Of a DNA stretch of 64,000 nt, positions 37,601 through 45,490 are shown one piece after another. Numbering within the stretch: position 1 is the stretch's first letter; the number at the start of each line of letters is the position of its first letter. Source of the DNA: Larkinella sp. C7 (GTDB lineage Bacteria > Bacteroidota > Bacteroidia > Cytophagales > Spirosomataceae); the NCBI RefSeq assembly GCF_006149005.1, contig NZ_VBSL01000004.1:1-64000 (forward strand), read 5' to 3'. Position numbers and translations under genes: made by a program. The notes under the pieces are model-generated. The model was not told where the DNA came from. It saw only the letters and a program-made list of their open reading frames with translations, and did no database searches.

Positions 37601-37971
37601 AATACGAAAAAATGCCGTATGCCAATACCGGAATCAAGCTGACGGTGGTTGAGTTGCACCTCATCGTGGGTCAGCCGGATCAGGCGCGTACGGCGTTACA
37701 GAAAATTGACAAACGAGAGCTTCAGGGCGGGAATGCCATTCTGGAAAAGTACCTGGAAAGCAGCATTCAGGTGTTGAAGGGAGAAAAACCGGTAGCGGCT
37801 ATTTTGGACGATTTGAAAACGTACGTAATCAGTCGCTCCGAACGAATCATGGGGTGGAGCTTCGAACTCTACGAAAACTGGCTGGCGATGGCCGATTTGC
37901 CGGCGGAAAAGCGAACGGTTTTGCAGCAAATGACGCAGCTTGTGAAGGAACGGGTTCCGAAAATGGACTAA
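34660..37971 (+). CDS. Exported leucine-rich repeat protein with TPR tail
   Basis: 1103 residues from MSAWRIRIFLMMAFCGAVLG (signal peptide ending near ASAQ). From about residue 70 to 800 there are roughly thirty 23-residue LRRs of the type LxxLxxLxLxxNxLxxLPxxI, such as LDRLDLSNNKLIQLPESIGD. The last 270 residues hold TPR-like repeats (WTEAFANFEKAIDYASDTM, YAEAIADYDQSISLADRL). It should form a long curved protein-binding surface in the periplasm or outside. No T9SS sorting domain is seen at the end. Its neighbour in the same direction does not share the strand. Confidence 0.85.
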   Translation: MSAWRIRIFLMMAFCGAVLGASAQDRLLTERELDTLKTWFPVYKPAGVPGMKIPDSFRSTGFETIAQLVDSIARRESVQAVRITSEVLRMGHGERLSGLNDLRVLYLEVDSATAFRGLWEAISQLKRLQRLTIVQVYSPAAVRVSTLTLPASLQQLTQLERLELHLWRSDLTQTFSTLAGMPKLRKLIFSGNGDMTPFPVELARVGQLTSVTIQSGKNLVQIPESLGELKKLKELNFNYLQLAPGVDWSILSKLTELETLRMSYTNLNALPDLRNLKKLKSVDVQGNPRLTIPEGTLEGLLTLENLNLSNCKLKQLPTALYQLSGLKELNLTNNALGELSAELANLKRLEVLQVSGCQLRKLPASLGELTSLRVLNLAGNQLDTLSFSLGKLTGITALSIYNNQLRFLPVSIGRLTALDRLDLSNNKLIQLPESIGDLSNLTELILMINQLTSLPAGIGKLSKLQQLMASENQLRQLPSEMGKLHRLKRLVLSSNKLTQLPETIAELDSLEGIVLNDNRFSTVPGVLFRLPSLQELNLLNNELTSVSSEVGKLTQLTYLGLSDNRLSGLPSELGKLTKLQILLLANNPLEVLPESLSQCRNLITFLATNTKLKALPQDIVRLDKLQTLDLSGNELTILPAALGNLSKLRSLRLGKTRLLALPESIGRLTQLTSLQVGEMQDISIAENTGLRQLPDSIVYCQELTELQLMNQTSLDGEDAFVKASKLRKLRNLTLFHSNVERLPEIDWKRFPVQQLSLMQNRLAELPVEMLNSPNLQRIALYENLLPQPLNTNFNSKDALRLAFSEAGLLALDKIAKPNRGIANSYLQMAFQKAGQRNWTEAFANFEKAIDYASDTMRVMLYAQRADMHVFRQEYAEAIADYDQSISLADRLTKSVSSQQPFQKQQFEQPAVLALRGRANAKARLGQIDAARADIEQALQRLAVIKGKPELTGNLLIEQGRYLTLKNKLTEANQSYRKALEEYEKMPYANTGIKLTVVELHLIVGQPDQARTALQKIDKRELQGGNAILEKYLESSIQVLKGEKPVAAILDDLKTYVISRSERIMGWSFELYENWLAMADLPAEKRTVLQQMTQLVKERVPKMD

Positions 37972-38471
37972 AACAACCTGCTCCAGGCGAAACGAACGAG
38001 CAGCAGCAGTCCGACGAAGCCAACCAGAATGTACGTAAAGGGAATGTAGGTGATTGCGTAGATGCGGGTTCGGTCGATGATCCATAGAATGCCGATGAGG
38101 GCCGCAATGAGCGTCATGAACCCCGACAGTTTGCCAAAACCGGGGATGTAGGCGAAAGGGAGCTTGCGTTTGATGAGCATCAGCGTGGCCACCATCGTCA
38201 GCACCGGCAACACCTGCGTGACCAGGTTCATCCGCCAGATGCTTTGCCGTTCGAAGAGGAACAGATAGACGTTTAATGTAAAGGCAAAAATGCCGGGAAT
38301 ACAGGCCAGGTAGACCAGCGTCGCGTACACAAACCGCCACCGCCAAATCTCTTCCGCCTTCTCGCCCGACCACATATTGACGACAAACGCCAGTGCCGGA
38401 ATGGCCAGCAGAAAAACCGTCAGAAGGGCTGGGTTGGCAGAAACGGAGTCGAAGAAATCCTGTAAAGTCAT
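37968..38471 (-). CDS. Small multi-pass membrane protein of PspA/Ppx-like cluster
   Basis: 167 residues with four or five hydrophobic helices, starting MTLQDFFDSVSANPALLTVF and ending LLLLVRFAWSRLF. No recognised domain. It is the last gene of a minus-strand group of four (41523 to 37968) and its 3' end overlaps the convergent LRR gene by 4 bp. The hairpin at 38486-38570 fills the spacer to the upstream gene. Confidence 0.6.
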   Translation of the reverse strand: MTLQDFFDSVSANPALLTVFLLAIPALAFVVNMWSGEKAEEIWRWRFVYATLVYLACIPGIFAFTLNVYLFLFERQSIWRMNLVTQVLPVLTMVATLMLIKRKLPFAYIPGFGKLSGFMTLIAALIGILWIIDRTRIYAITYIPFTYILVGFVGLLLLVRFAWSRLF

Positions 38472-38485
38472 TTTTAAAATAGGTG

Positions 38486-38570
38486 TTACACAGGGTTGAT
38501 CAGAGGAAATCAGGGTTCACAGAGATTTTTCTCCGATAAACTCTGATTTCCTCTGATCAACTCTGTGTAA
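38486..38570. repeat. TTACACAG-word hairpin
   Basis: Arms of 32 nt (38486-38517 with 38539-38570) with two G/A mismatches and a 21-nt loop. The right arm ends 8 bp from the stop codon of the Ppx-like gene. The word (TTACACAG..GTTGATCAGAGG) recurs in the hairpin at 60622-60698. Confidence 0.8.
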
Positions 38571-38577
38571 TAACTTG

Positions 38578-39612
38578 TTACAACGTCAGCAGATAACCAA
38601 TCGTAAAGTTTGCATCCCAGTCGAAGACGAACTGGTCGCAGTTGGTACCGTCGGCGATGGCTTTGTAGATGTTGACACCGGCTTTGGTTTTGGCTTCACC
38701 GGATGTATACGCCGATGGCGCATTCAAAACCGTGTAGCGTTCCTTGCCGTTCCGAACCTGCTTGGCCAGCTCGAAAGGAACCCCACCAATGATGAAACAG
38801 GTCTTGCGGTTGGCCGCCGGGATTTTTTCGGAAAGTGCTTTCACCTCGTTGTACACTTTGGTATCATCGTCGCCATTCTGGAAATATTTAGCGCCGTAGC
38901 TTTCCAGCGCAGCGGTTTTGCCTCCCTCTTTCCACGAAATCTTGGTGTTTCCGGAGCCAATGTCCACCACAAAACCGTTGCTTTCGAAGTCTTTCGGCAA
39001 GACTGACCGCAGGGCCAGACGACCTTCCTGTTCGGCGGTTACGGTATTGACCACGTAGTTGAGGGACTTCAACGCCTTGATGATTTTCTGGGTATTGTCG
39101 GCTTTCACCGCTCCCGAGCTGACGACAAAGTGAATGTCACGGCCAGCTACCCCGAAGTTCAGCATCTGGGAAATGTATTTTTTCAACCCTTCGCGAACGT
39201 CCTGATCGGTGGCCATATTTTCCAGCACCAGGCTGTTGCCAAATTCCGCTTTTTCGAGTTTCCAGGCTTTCTGCGCGTCAACCGTAATGATGAACGAGTT
39301 AAAACCGCTGGCCCCCAATTCCACGACACCTTTCAGCTTGCCGTTTTGCGGGGCTGGCGGGGTGTAGTTGAACGTGGGACGCGAACCGGCTTCGTCGGTT
39401 GCTTCCGTATCGGCGGGTTTGGCACTTTCTTCAGACGTTGCTTCTGAAGAGGTCGACGGCATCGATGGCGAGTCGGAGGTCTGTTGTGCGGTTTCTTTTG
39501 GGGCTAATTTTTTCAGTAAATCAACTCCACCGATGTATTTAAAACCAAAGTAGATAGCGGCCAGGATCAGGGCCGTGATGAGAAGCCTTCCGGCTACGGT
39601 TAAGCGTTGCAT
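38578..39612 (-). CDS. Membrane-anchored Ppx/GppA-like protein
   Basis: 344 residues. One N-terminal membrane helix (LLITALILAAIYFGFKYIG), an acidic Ser/Thr/Pro-rich linker to about residue 90, then an actin-like ATPase fold as in exopolyphosphatase/GppA: VELGASGFNSFI (97-108, phosphate loop 1, with Glu replacing the usual Asp), SSGAVKAD, TAEQEGRL (192-199), VVDIGSGNTKI (215-225, phosphate loop 2) and CFIIGGVPF. The catalytic domain would face the periplasm or cytosol depending on topology. Enzyme activity is uncertain. Part of the four-gene cluster with a PspA-like protein. Confidence 0.7.
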   Translation of the reverse strand: MQRLTVAGRLLITALILAAIYFGFKYIGGVDLLKKLAPKETAQQTSDSPSMPSTSSEATSEESAKPADTEATDEAGSRPTFNYTPPAPQNGKLKGVVELGASGFNSFIITVDAQKAWKLEKAEFGNSLVLENMATDQDVREGLKKYISQMLNFGVAGRDIHFVVSSGAVKADNTQKIIKALKSLNYVVNTVTAEQEGRLALRSVLPKDFESNGFVVDIGSGNTKISWKEGGKTAALESYGAKYFQNGDDDTKVYNEVKALSEKIPAANRKTCFIIGGVPFELAKQVRNGKERYTVLNAPSAYTSGEAKTKAGVNIYKAIADGTNCDQFVFDWDANFTIGYLLTL

Positions 39613-39655
39613 GGTTTGATCAATTGTGTGAATTAGTGATTTTGTGAATTGTTTA

Positions 39656-39736
39656 TTGAGTGGATTGTGATTGAGTGATTGAGTGAAAGGAAGGTCATTG
39701 ATTTTTCACTCAATCGCTCAAGCCCAACTCACTCAT
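39656..39736. repeat. GATTGAGTGA-word inverted repeat
   Basis: Left TTGAGTGGATTGTGATTGAG plus TGATTGAGTGAAA, right TTTTCACTCAATCGCTCAAG plus CCCAACTCACTCAT; about five mismatches over 32 nt. The right arm runs into the stop codon of the PspA-like gene (39736-39738). Confidence 0.65.
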
Positions 39737-40761
39737 TAATCCAGGAGACTCCGGTAACCATTGTCTTTCGGCGGGTTGACCTGCCGGTTGGCGGGCGTGG
39801 CCGGGGGAGCTTCGTCCAGCTTGATGATTTTGAATTCACCGTGGTTGTAGGCTTCCAGCAAAGCCTGGCCTTTGTCCGAAAGAATCCCGTTCTGGATGTC
39901 GACCGAGTTGATGAAGTCCATCGACATATCCATGGCCCGCTTCATTTCACCGAGTTTTTTGCTCATGTCGTCCTGGATATACTCCATCGACTCGTCAAAG
40001 TAAAACTTCTTGTCGGGGTCGCCTTTGAAGATGCTGATGGCCGTCCGGAGGGCGCTGGAGCTTTCCTTCACGATCTGGTATTCCGCTTCTTTCAGTTTGA
40101 CCTTGATTTCGGTTTCCTTGATGATGTAGTCGGCGCTTTTGTTCACTTTCTCCATGAATTCCAGCACCGTCCGCATGTTGCGCTGAAGCGGCTGCAGTTT
40201 CTCGTTCATTTCCTGCAAACCGGCACCTTCGATGGTGGCGAGTTGGGCCGCTTCCCGCATACCGGGCCGGTCGGTCATGGCATTGGCTTTGTTGGCTTCA
40301 GCAAACTTTTGCTTGATAACCTCGTTGTTCTCGGTAATTTTCCGGTTCAGTTTCACCAGTTGCCCCGCCAGGGTATCGATCTGCCCCTGCATGCTGCGTC
40401 GTTTGTCTTTCAGATCGTTGACATAAATCTTCATGATCGCAATCGGATCGAGCTGAATCACGAGGCCCGTCAATTTCCGCATCAGCGTTTTATACAGGAA
40501 GAAAACCGCCGTCCGCACATCCTTGCTCGTAAAAAGGAAGATCAGGAAGCCCAGAACCGCCAGCAAACCCGCCAGATACAGCGTATTTTCGGTGACTTTG
40601 ATCAGAAATTCAACGATCCGGTTGAAGTATACCAGTCCCATGGCACCGATGGCGGCCAGAAAAAACAGCCCCGCGATGCCTTCCGGGCGGCTCCAGAACG
40701 AACGCTTGTCGCCGTCCTCGGTTCGCCCACCCACTTGTGAAAAATCAGGAGTTGATGCCAT
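39736..40761 (-). CDS. PspA-like coiled-coil protein with N-terminal membrane helices
   Basis: 341 residues. Two hydrophobic helices at about 30-50 and 60-80 are followed by DPIAIMKIYVNDLKDKRRSM and about 200 residues of continuous coiled coil. The stretch from DPIAIM resembles the first helices of PspA/Vipp1 (DPEKMIRLMIQEMEDTL pattern), which form ESCRT-III-like membrane-remodelling assemblies. Unlike PspA it carries its own membrane anchor and a disordered Pro-rich tail. The likeness is weak and by eye. Second gene of the four-gene cluster. Confidence 0.5.
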   Translation of the reverse strand: MASTPDFSQVGGRTEDGDKRSFWSRPEGIAGLFFLAAIGAMGLVYFNRIVEFLIKVTENTLYLAGLLAVLGFLIFLFTSKDVRTAVFFLYKTLMRKLTGLVIQLDPIAIMKIYVNDLKDKRRSMQGQIDTLAGQLVKLNRKITENNEVIKQKFAEANKANAMTDRPGMREAAQLATIEGAGLQEMNEKLQPLQRNMRTVLEFMEKVNKSADYIIKETEIKVKLKEAEYQIVKESSSALRTAISIFKGDPDKKFYFDESMEYIQDDMSKKLGEMKRAMDMSMDFINSVDIQNGILSDKGQALLEAYNHGEFKIIKLDEAPPATPANRQVNPPKDNGYRSLLD

Positions 40762-40791
40762 TGTTAAGTGTAAGGTTTATTGTTAAAATCG

Positions 40792-41523
40792 TCATTTTAT
40801 GTACTCTCCCAGTTTGAGCAAATCCCGCTTGATCTGACCGACGAAGACGGCCAGTGTCGCTTCGTAATTGCTTTGGTTCTGGGTGATTTTCTGCCGTTGT
40901 TCATTCAACTCTCCACCGATTTTGGCCAGCCGTTCGTTGTTGGCGTCCATTTTTCGCTGAATTTCCAGCATCTGTTTGGCCAGTTGTTCGTTCTCCGATT
41001 GCAGTTGTTTCTGCTCGTTGGACAAGCCGCCGACTTTTTCGGTCAGGGCTTCTTCAACGGTTTTCGAAAACGCCTGCTGGTCGTTGTTCAGGGCCGTTAA
41101 ATACTGGTTGGCCGAACTGACCAGACCGGACACATTCGCCGAACCGCCCATTGCCTTAAAACTGGCCCAGGCCGCCTGATACTGCTGGTCTTCACTCAGA
41201 TTGAGATTCGACAGGTTTTTCAGCGTTTCCCGAAACTCGAAATAATCGGGACCCGGCTGGTTGGCTTTCGACAGCACAGCCGCGAAATGATCGACAAACT
41301 TCGTATCGACAGCACCCTCGGGCATTGCTGTTACAGCAGTAGGTTCACGCACAGTTGCAACCGGAACCGGGTCCGCTGGTGGGGTCGGCACGGAAACCGG
41401 GTTGGGTTGACTTTGCGGAGGAAACAGTATGGGCTTTGCCGTCGTTGGTTCGTCTTTGATAAAGAGATTCAGGAGTTTTTTTCCGAAGCCCTCCAGCCCG
41501 GAACTCGTTTCTTGTTCTGCCAT
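40792..41523 (-). CDS. Soluble coiled-coil protein, first gene of cluster
   Basis: 243 residues: a short N-terminal segment (FGKKLLNLFIKDEP), a Pro-rich linker, a helical domain (about 80-150, FVDHFAAVLSKANQPGPDYF) and a coiled coil to the end (SNEQKQLQSENEQLAKQMLE). No membrane segment. The gene begins the cluster and lies 30 bp before the PspA-like gene. Function unknown; it may be an adaptor of that protein. Confidence 0.6.
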   Translation of the reverse strand: MAEQETSSGLEGFGKKLLNLFIKDEPTTAKPILFPPQSQPNPVSVPTPPADPVPVATVREPTAVTAMPEGAVDTKFVDHFAAVLSKANQPGPDYFEFRETLKNLSNLNLSEDQQYQAAWASFKAMGGSANVSGLVSSANQYLTALNNDQQAFSKTVEEALTEKVGGLSNEQKQLQSENEQLAKQMLEIQRKMDANNERLAKIGGELNEQRQKITQNQSNYEATLAVFVGQIKRDLLKLGEYIK

Positions 41524-41601
41524 CTTGTGTTAGGTTAAAACGTATCGTTCTTGCCGATGAAAGACGGAACAATATTAGATGGGCGCAAGATGATAAAATA
41601 A

Positions 41602-41623
41602 CCGTTTTAAGCCAAACGGTTTA
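41602..41623. terminator. Small hairpin
   Basis: 8-bp stem AACCGTTT/AAACGGTT with a 6-nt loop, upstream of the coiled-coil gene. May be a terminator or leader element. Confidence 0.35.
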
Positions 41624-41638
41624 CTGATGGCCTGTAAG

Positions 41639-41690
41639 GATAAAAACCGGGCCGAACTTTATGTATCGACATAGTTCTCCGGTTTTTATC
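41639..41690 (-). terminator. Terminator-like hairpin
   Basis: Perfect 12-bp arms GATAAAAACCGG/CCGGTTTTTATC with a 28-nt loop, 17 bp after the stop of the exported protein gene ending at 41708. Confidence 0.6.
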
Positions 41691-41707
41691 GTAAGGCAGA
41701 AGAAGAA

Positions 41708-43378
41708 TTAAGCTTTCTTTTGTTTTACAGTGACTTTCTTTGGACTGCTGGCGGCTTTCTTCCGGCTTCCGGCACCATTCGCCATCGTTGCCCGACCCAG
41801 AAATATTTCGTCGCCTTTCAGGTTGATGGTTGTATAAAACTGGTACCCATCCTGAATGTATCGCACCAGCACCTGTTCGCGCTGGTCGGGTTTTCCGTAG
41901 GGTTGGGTTGCCGCCACCAGAATCTGATTCCCGTTGATAATGGCTCTGACAAACGGCAAGTTGTTGGTTTTTAGCTGATTGGCAGTATACTTATACCAGG
42001 TTTTTCCGCCGTCGACCGAGCATTCGGTTTGATCGTTCAGGTATTTTTCGCGGCCATTGAAAAGGTCGCTGTGGTGTTTGAACAACCGCCATAGGCCATG
42101 GATGTAGTGTTCGTAACAGGCATACACCCGGTCATTGCCCAGGCCCTGCTGATTTACATCCGCCGGGGTTGGCTGGTCGGGTTTCAGTTCCGTCGCGTCA
42201 TCCCAGAACATGACTCCATAGGCACCCGTAAACCAGTAAAAAACCGCAATTCCTTCGGCCACGGCCGGTGGAGCCGCATTTTTCGCTTTCTCACTGTTGG
42301 GGAATTCACTGCTTTGGGTGTTGAAAAGCCACTGCCACGCAATGCGTTTTTTGGGCGAAAGCCGGGCATTGACCTCCTGTTCGTGCAACAAAGCGCCCAG
42401 CCAGTGGCGGGCACCGTCGTCGCTGTGCGGGATGGAATAATCGAAATCCGGGTACATGTAATACGTGCCCGGCATCTGAAAATCAATGTAGTCGGCGAAG
42501 GTTTTGCCAACAATCTCGTCGGGCATCCCGCGTTGGCGTGAGGTTTCCGTATGTCGGGCGGGCATCGCCCAGAGCCATTCCGGGGAACCCTTGTACTCGC
42601 GGGCGCGGGAATACCCGTAGCCGTTGAGCGGAACCGGAGCAATGGAGCCGATTTCGGTGTAGGGACTGATCCACTCCCGAAGCGACTTCATCATAAAAAC
42701 ATAGAGATTGACCTGTTCCTGCCGGTTCAGGACATTGCCAACGCCTTCATTTTCAATGTCGAAAAAGATTTTTCCGTAGGTATTTAATTTATTGTTCGGG
42801 TTACAATCGCCAAAATTTTCGCATTCTCCATTGAGTTCCTGCATGGCGGTATAGACACTATTTTTAAATCCCTGGTCACCCCACGGACGTTTGTACCACG
42901 TTTCCGGCGCTTTGTCGCCCGACCGGGCCCATTCGATGTTAAAGGGTGCCCCGGCCATGTAGCCCTGCCCGATGGTCAACGCCCGCTGGGACGGTTTCAG
43001 GCGGCTGGTCCAGCCTGCCGGTTTGGGATTCCATTCACTGCGGTATTCGTCCGGCGCCATACGGGTTTTGTCGACAGACGAAAAGCCCCGGCGGAACAGT
43101 TTCGACCAATCCTGATCGACATGCAGGTTGCGCCCGGCACCACTGAACGTCACGGATTTGGTGGCGGGGAGCGTGAAATCCCCGACAACATCCGGATTCC
43201 AGTAGCCTTTGCGGGTGGTGGGGGTAAAGGATTGCCGGGGTGTTGGGGTCAAGGCCGTTTGGGCGGGTAAGGCACCCTGATGAGGCACGATAACCGGCTC
43301 GGGGCCACTGATTGAACGATTGTACCATAAACCGAACCCGGCCAGGGCAACTACTAAAGAAATCAGAAAAAGCTTCAT
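41708..43378 (-). CDS. Exported protein of unknown function
   Basis: 556 residues from MKLFLISLVVALAGFGLWYN, a single N-terminal hydrophobic helix (anchor or uncleaved signal), then a Pro/Thr-rich linker. The large domain is rich in Trp and Tyr and has motifs such as YGKIFFDIENEG, MPGTYYMYPDFDYSIPHSDD and FYWFTGAYGVMFWDD, reminiscent of TIM-barrel glycosidase strands with acidic ends; I cannot assign a family. The C-terminus is a basic tail (KKAASSPKKVTVKQKK). Follows the amidase gene with a short overlap region. Confidence 0.55.
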   Translation of the reverse strand: MKLFLISLVVALAGFGLWYNRSISGPEPVIVPHQGALPAQTALTPTPRQSFTPTTRKGYWNPDVVGDFTLPATKSVTFSGAGRNLHVDQDWSKLFRRGFSSVDKTRMAPDEYRSEWNPKPAGWTSRLKPSQRALTIGQGYMAGAPFNIEWARSGDKAPETWYKRPWGDQGFKNSVYTAMQELNGECENFGDCNPNNKLNTYGKIFFDIENEGVGNVLNRQEQVNLYVFMMKSLREWISPYTEIGSIAPVPLNGYGYSRAREYKGSPEWLWAMPARHTETSRQRGMPDEIVGKTFADYIDFQMPGTYYMYPDFDYSIPHSDDGARHWLGALLHEQEVNARLSPKKRIAWQWLFNTQSSEFPNSEKAKNAAPPAVAEGIAVFYWFTGAYGVMFWDDATELKPDQPTPADVNQQGLGNDRVYACYEHYIHGLWRLFKHHSDLFNGREKYLNDQTECSVDGGKTWYKYTANQLKTNNLPFVRAIINGNQILVAATQPYGKPDQREQVLVRYIQDGYQFYTTINLKGDEIFLGRATMANGAGSRKKAASSPKKVTVKQKKA

Positions 43379-43386
43379 ACGGTTGG

Positions 43387-44259
43387 TCATTCGTCCAAAT
43401 AGCGTTTCGTGATGGGTTGGTACGAATCGATTCGCCGGTCACGAAAGTAAGGCCAGGTCGTACGGTATTTGTCGGTTAGACTCAAATCAATTTCCTGAAC
43501 ATGAGTGACTTCTCCTTCGTGTGGAGCCAGATACAGCAGGGTGCCGTGGGGATTGGCCACAAACGATCCGCCCCAGAATTTTTGTCCCCCTTCTTGCCCG
43601 ACCCGGTTTACCGAAACCACATGAACACCGTTGGCAATGGCGTGGCTGCGCTGGATGGTTTGCCAGGCGCTGTACTGTTCTGCATCCACTTTGGGATCGG
43701 TTTCTTCCGTATCCCAACCAATGGCGGTGGGGTAAAACAGGATTTCGGCTCCCATCAGAGACGTAATGCGGGCCGGTTCCGGATACCACTGATCCCAGCA
43801 AATCAGAACACCGATTTTGGCATACTTTGTTTCGAAGACCTTGTAGCCCAGATCGCCGGGGGTAAAGTAAAACTTTTCGTAATAACCGGGGTCGTCGGGA
43901 ATGTGCATTTTGCGGTATTTACCCAGATACGAGCCATCGGCATCCAGCACGGCGGTCGTGTTGTGGTACAAACCAGCGGCCCTTTTTTCAAATAACGACG
44001 CAATGACAACGGTATTGGTTTCGCGCGCAATGTCGCCCAGTCGTTCGGTGGTAGGGCCGGGGATGGCTTCGGCCAGACTGAAATTGTGGTGATCCTCGAC
44101 GTCGCAGAAATACAGCGAGCGAAACAATTCCTGCAAACACACGATTTGGGCACCTTTGGCGGCTGCTTCCCGAATGCCGGCGATGGCTTTTTCGAGATTA
44201 GCGTCCAGGTCGGCCGAGCAGGACATCTGCACCAGGCCAATGTTAACTTTTTTTGACAT
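43387..44259 (-). CDS. aguB: N-carbamoylputrescine amidase
   Basis: 290 residues of the nitrilase superfamily with catalytic triad Glu44 (CLQELF), Lys117 (YRKMHIPDD) and Cys154 (LICWDQWYPE). The DPGYYEKFYFTPGD and EQYSAWQTIQRSHAIANG motifs are those of plant and bacterial N-carbamoylputrescine amidase, which releases putrescine, CO2 and ammonia. Pairs functionally with agmatine deiminase at 33.5-34.6 kb. Start at 44259 (MSKKVNIGLV) rather than 44271. Confidence 0.9.
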   Translation of the reverse strand: MSKKVNIGLVQMSCSADLDANLEKAIAGIREAAAKGAQIVCLQELFRSLYFCDVEDHHNFSLAEAIPGPTTERLGDIARETNTVVIASLFEKRAAGLYHNTTAVLDADGSYLGKYRKMHIPDDPGYYEKFYFTPGDLGYKVFETKYAKIGVLICWDQWYPEPARITSLMGAEILFYPTAIGWDTEETDPKVDAEQYSAWQTIQRSHAIANGVHVVSVNRVGQEGGQKFWGGSFVANPHGTLLYLAPHEGEVTHVQEIDLSLTDKYRTTWPYFRDRRIDSYQPITKRYLDE

Positions 44260-44276
44260 GTGATCTTTCAATGGGA

Positions 44277-45299
44277 TTAACGTTCCGGGCCGGTTCTTCG
44301 CGTGGAAGGCCCGGGGCCACGTTTCAGTTCTTTCAGGTCAAAATCGAACCGCAGTTCGTTCATGCAGTTGAAATGACCCTTCGGACACTGGTCGTAACCT
44401 ATTTTAGAACAAGGACGACAGGGCAACAGTTTGTTTTCGAGCGAAACAAAATTGGTTTTGTAGGGGTACATGCCCAGTTGTGGCGTGGTGTTGCCCCAGA
44501 TCGCGTAGATTTTTTTCCGGAAGGCAGCCGCGATGTGCATCAGCCCCGTATCGTGGCTAAAAACCAGTGCCGACTGCTGGAGAATCGAAGCCGACTGGTT
44601 CAGGTTGTATTTTCCGCAGGCGTTGTAAATTAGTTTGTCACCCAAAGCCTGAAGCACTTCTTCGCCCGCAGCAGCGTCTTCTTTGCCTCCCAGCAAAACC
44701 ATCGGATAATTGATTTTTCGGCACAATTCAATCATGCGCGCTACAGGGAGTTTTTTGGTATGGTGCTGACCGCCAATGGCGTAGGCGACAAACCCCCGGC
44801 GGTGGGTGATGGGTAACCATTCCGGTTCGACAATGTCTTTGTAAGGAATGAAGTAGTCCAGCCCTTTTCCGTCGTTGACCACCCCAAATGATTCCGTCGT
44901 TTTCAAGTATCGGTCGACGATGTGGAGGGGTGGCATGGTGTTCACTTTGAACTGGACATAGAGCCATTTCTCCCAGTTCAGTTTGTCGAAACTGCGCGAC
45001 GGAACGGCCAGCCGCAGCTTGATGATGCGGGTACGGAGGTTGTTGTGCAGATCGATGATGTAATCATACCGCTCGGTTCGGAGCTGGCGAATGAGGTCGT
45101 TCAGGCTTCCATCCAGGTAAATTCCTTTGTCGACATAGGGATTGGAATCGATGAGGGACTGAAAGGATCGCTTGGTGCAATAATGGATTTCGGCACCCGG
45201 AACCTGTTGTTTCAGGCAACGTATAACCGGCGTCGTCAGCACGATGTCGCCGATGGACGAAAACCGGATAATCAGAAACTTGGCAGGGGTGGTACGCAT
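44277..45299 (-). CDS. Glycosyltransferase family 9 (heptosyltransferase-like)
   Basis: 340 residues. N-terminal FLIIRFSSIGDIVLTTPVIR and C-terminal VFSHDTGLMHIAAAFRKKIYAIWG are the hallmarks of GT9 ADP-heptose transferases of lipopolysaccharide core synthesis. Four Cys near the end (LLPCRPCSKIGYDQCPKGHFNC) may bind a metal and are seen in some GT9 members. Start at 45299 (MRTTPAKFL); the open frame to 45371 runs into a REP hairpin. CAAATTTA at 45306-45313 is a possible -7 element (TAAATTTG) giving a near-leaderless mRNA. Confidence 0.88.
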   Translation of the reverse strand: MRTTPAKFLIIRFSSIGDIVLTTPVIRCLKQQVPGAEIHYCTKRSFQSLIDSNPYVDKGIYLDGSLNDLIRQLRTERYDYIIDLHNNLRTRIIKLRLAVPSRSFDKLNWEKWLYVQFKVNTMPPLHIVDRYLKTTESFGVVNDGKGLDYFIPYKDIVEPEWLPITHRRGFVAYAIGGQHHTKKLPVARMIELCRKINYPMVLLGGKEDAAAGEEVLQALGDKLIYNACGKYNLNQSASILQQSALVFSHDTGLMHIAAAFRKKIYAIWGNTTPQLGMYPYKTNFVSLENKLLPCRPCSKIGYDQCPKGHFNCMNELRFDFDLKELKRGPGPSTRRTGPER

Positions 45300-45365
45300 T
45301 GCCGCCAAATTTACGATATGGCCGGGAGATTTTTGAAGGAAAGGTATAAAACCTGTGCGAATGGC

Positions 45366-45446
45366 GACCATACTTGATTGTGATACCCCACCCCGTCAGC
45401 GGTCGCAGACCCTGACAGCGGTGGGGTATCACAATCAAGTATGGTC
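45366..45446. repeat. REP-tipped long hairpin (a)
   Basis: Perfect 27-bp arms (45366-45392 with 45420-45446) around a 27-nt core (45393-45419) containing GTCAGCGGTC, GCA and GACCCTGAC pieces. The core folds into its own stem with a bulged C. Its outer arms (GACCATACTTGATTGTGATA) are unique to this site; CCACC/GGTGG next to the core is shared with hairpin (d). Lies between the GT9 start and the RAYT stop. Confidence 0.9.
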
Positions 45447-45453
45447 CGGATTT

Positions 45454-45490
45454 CCACCCTGTCAGGGTCTGTGACCGCTGACGGGGTGGG
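45454..45490. repeat. REP element (b), overlaps RAYT stop
   Basis: Core in reverse orientation (CTGTCAGGGTCT then GTGACCGCTGACGG), with CCACCC/GGGTGG closing the stem. It encodes the last residues (HPVSGHRP) and stop of the transposase gene. Confidence 0.8.
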
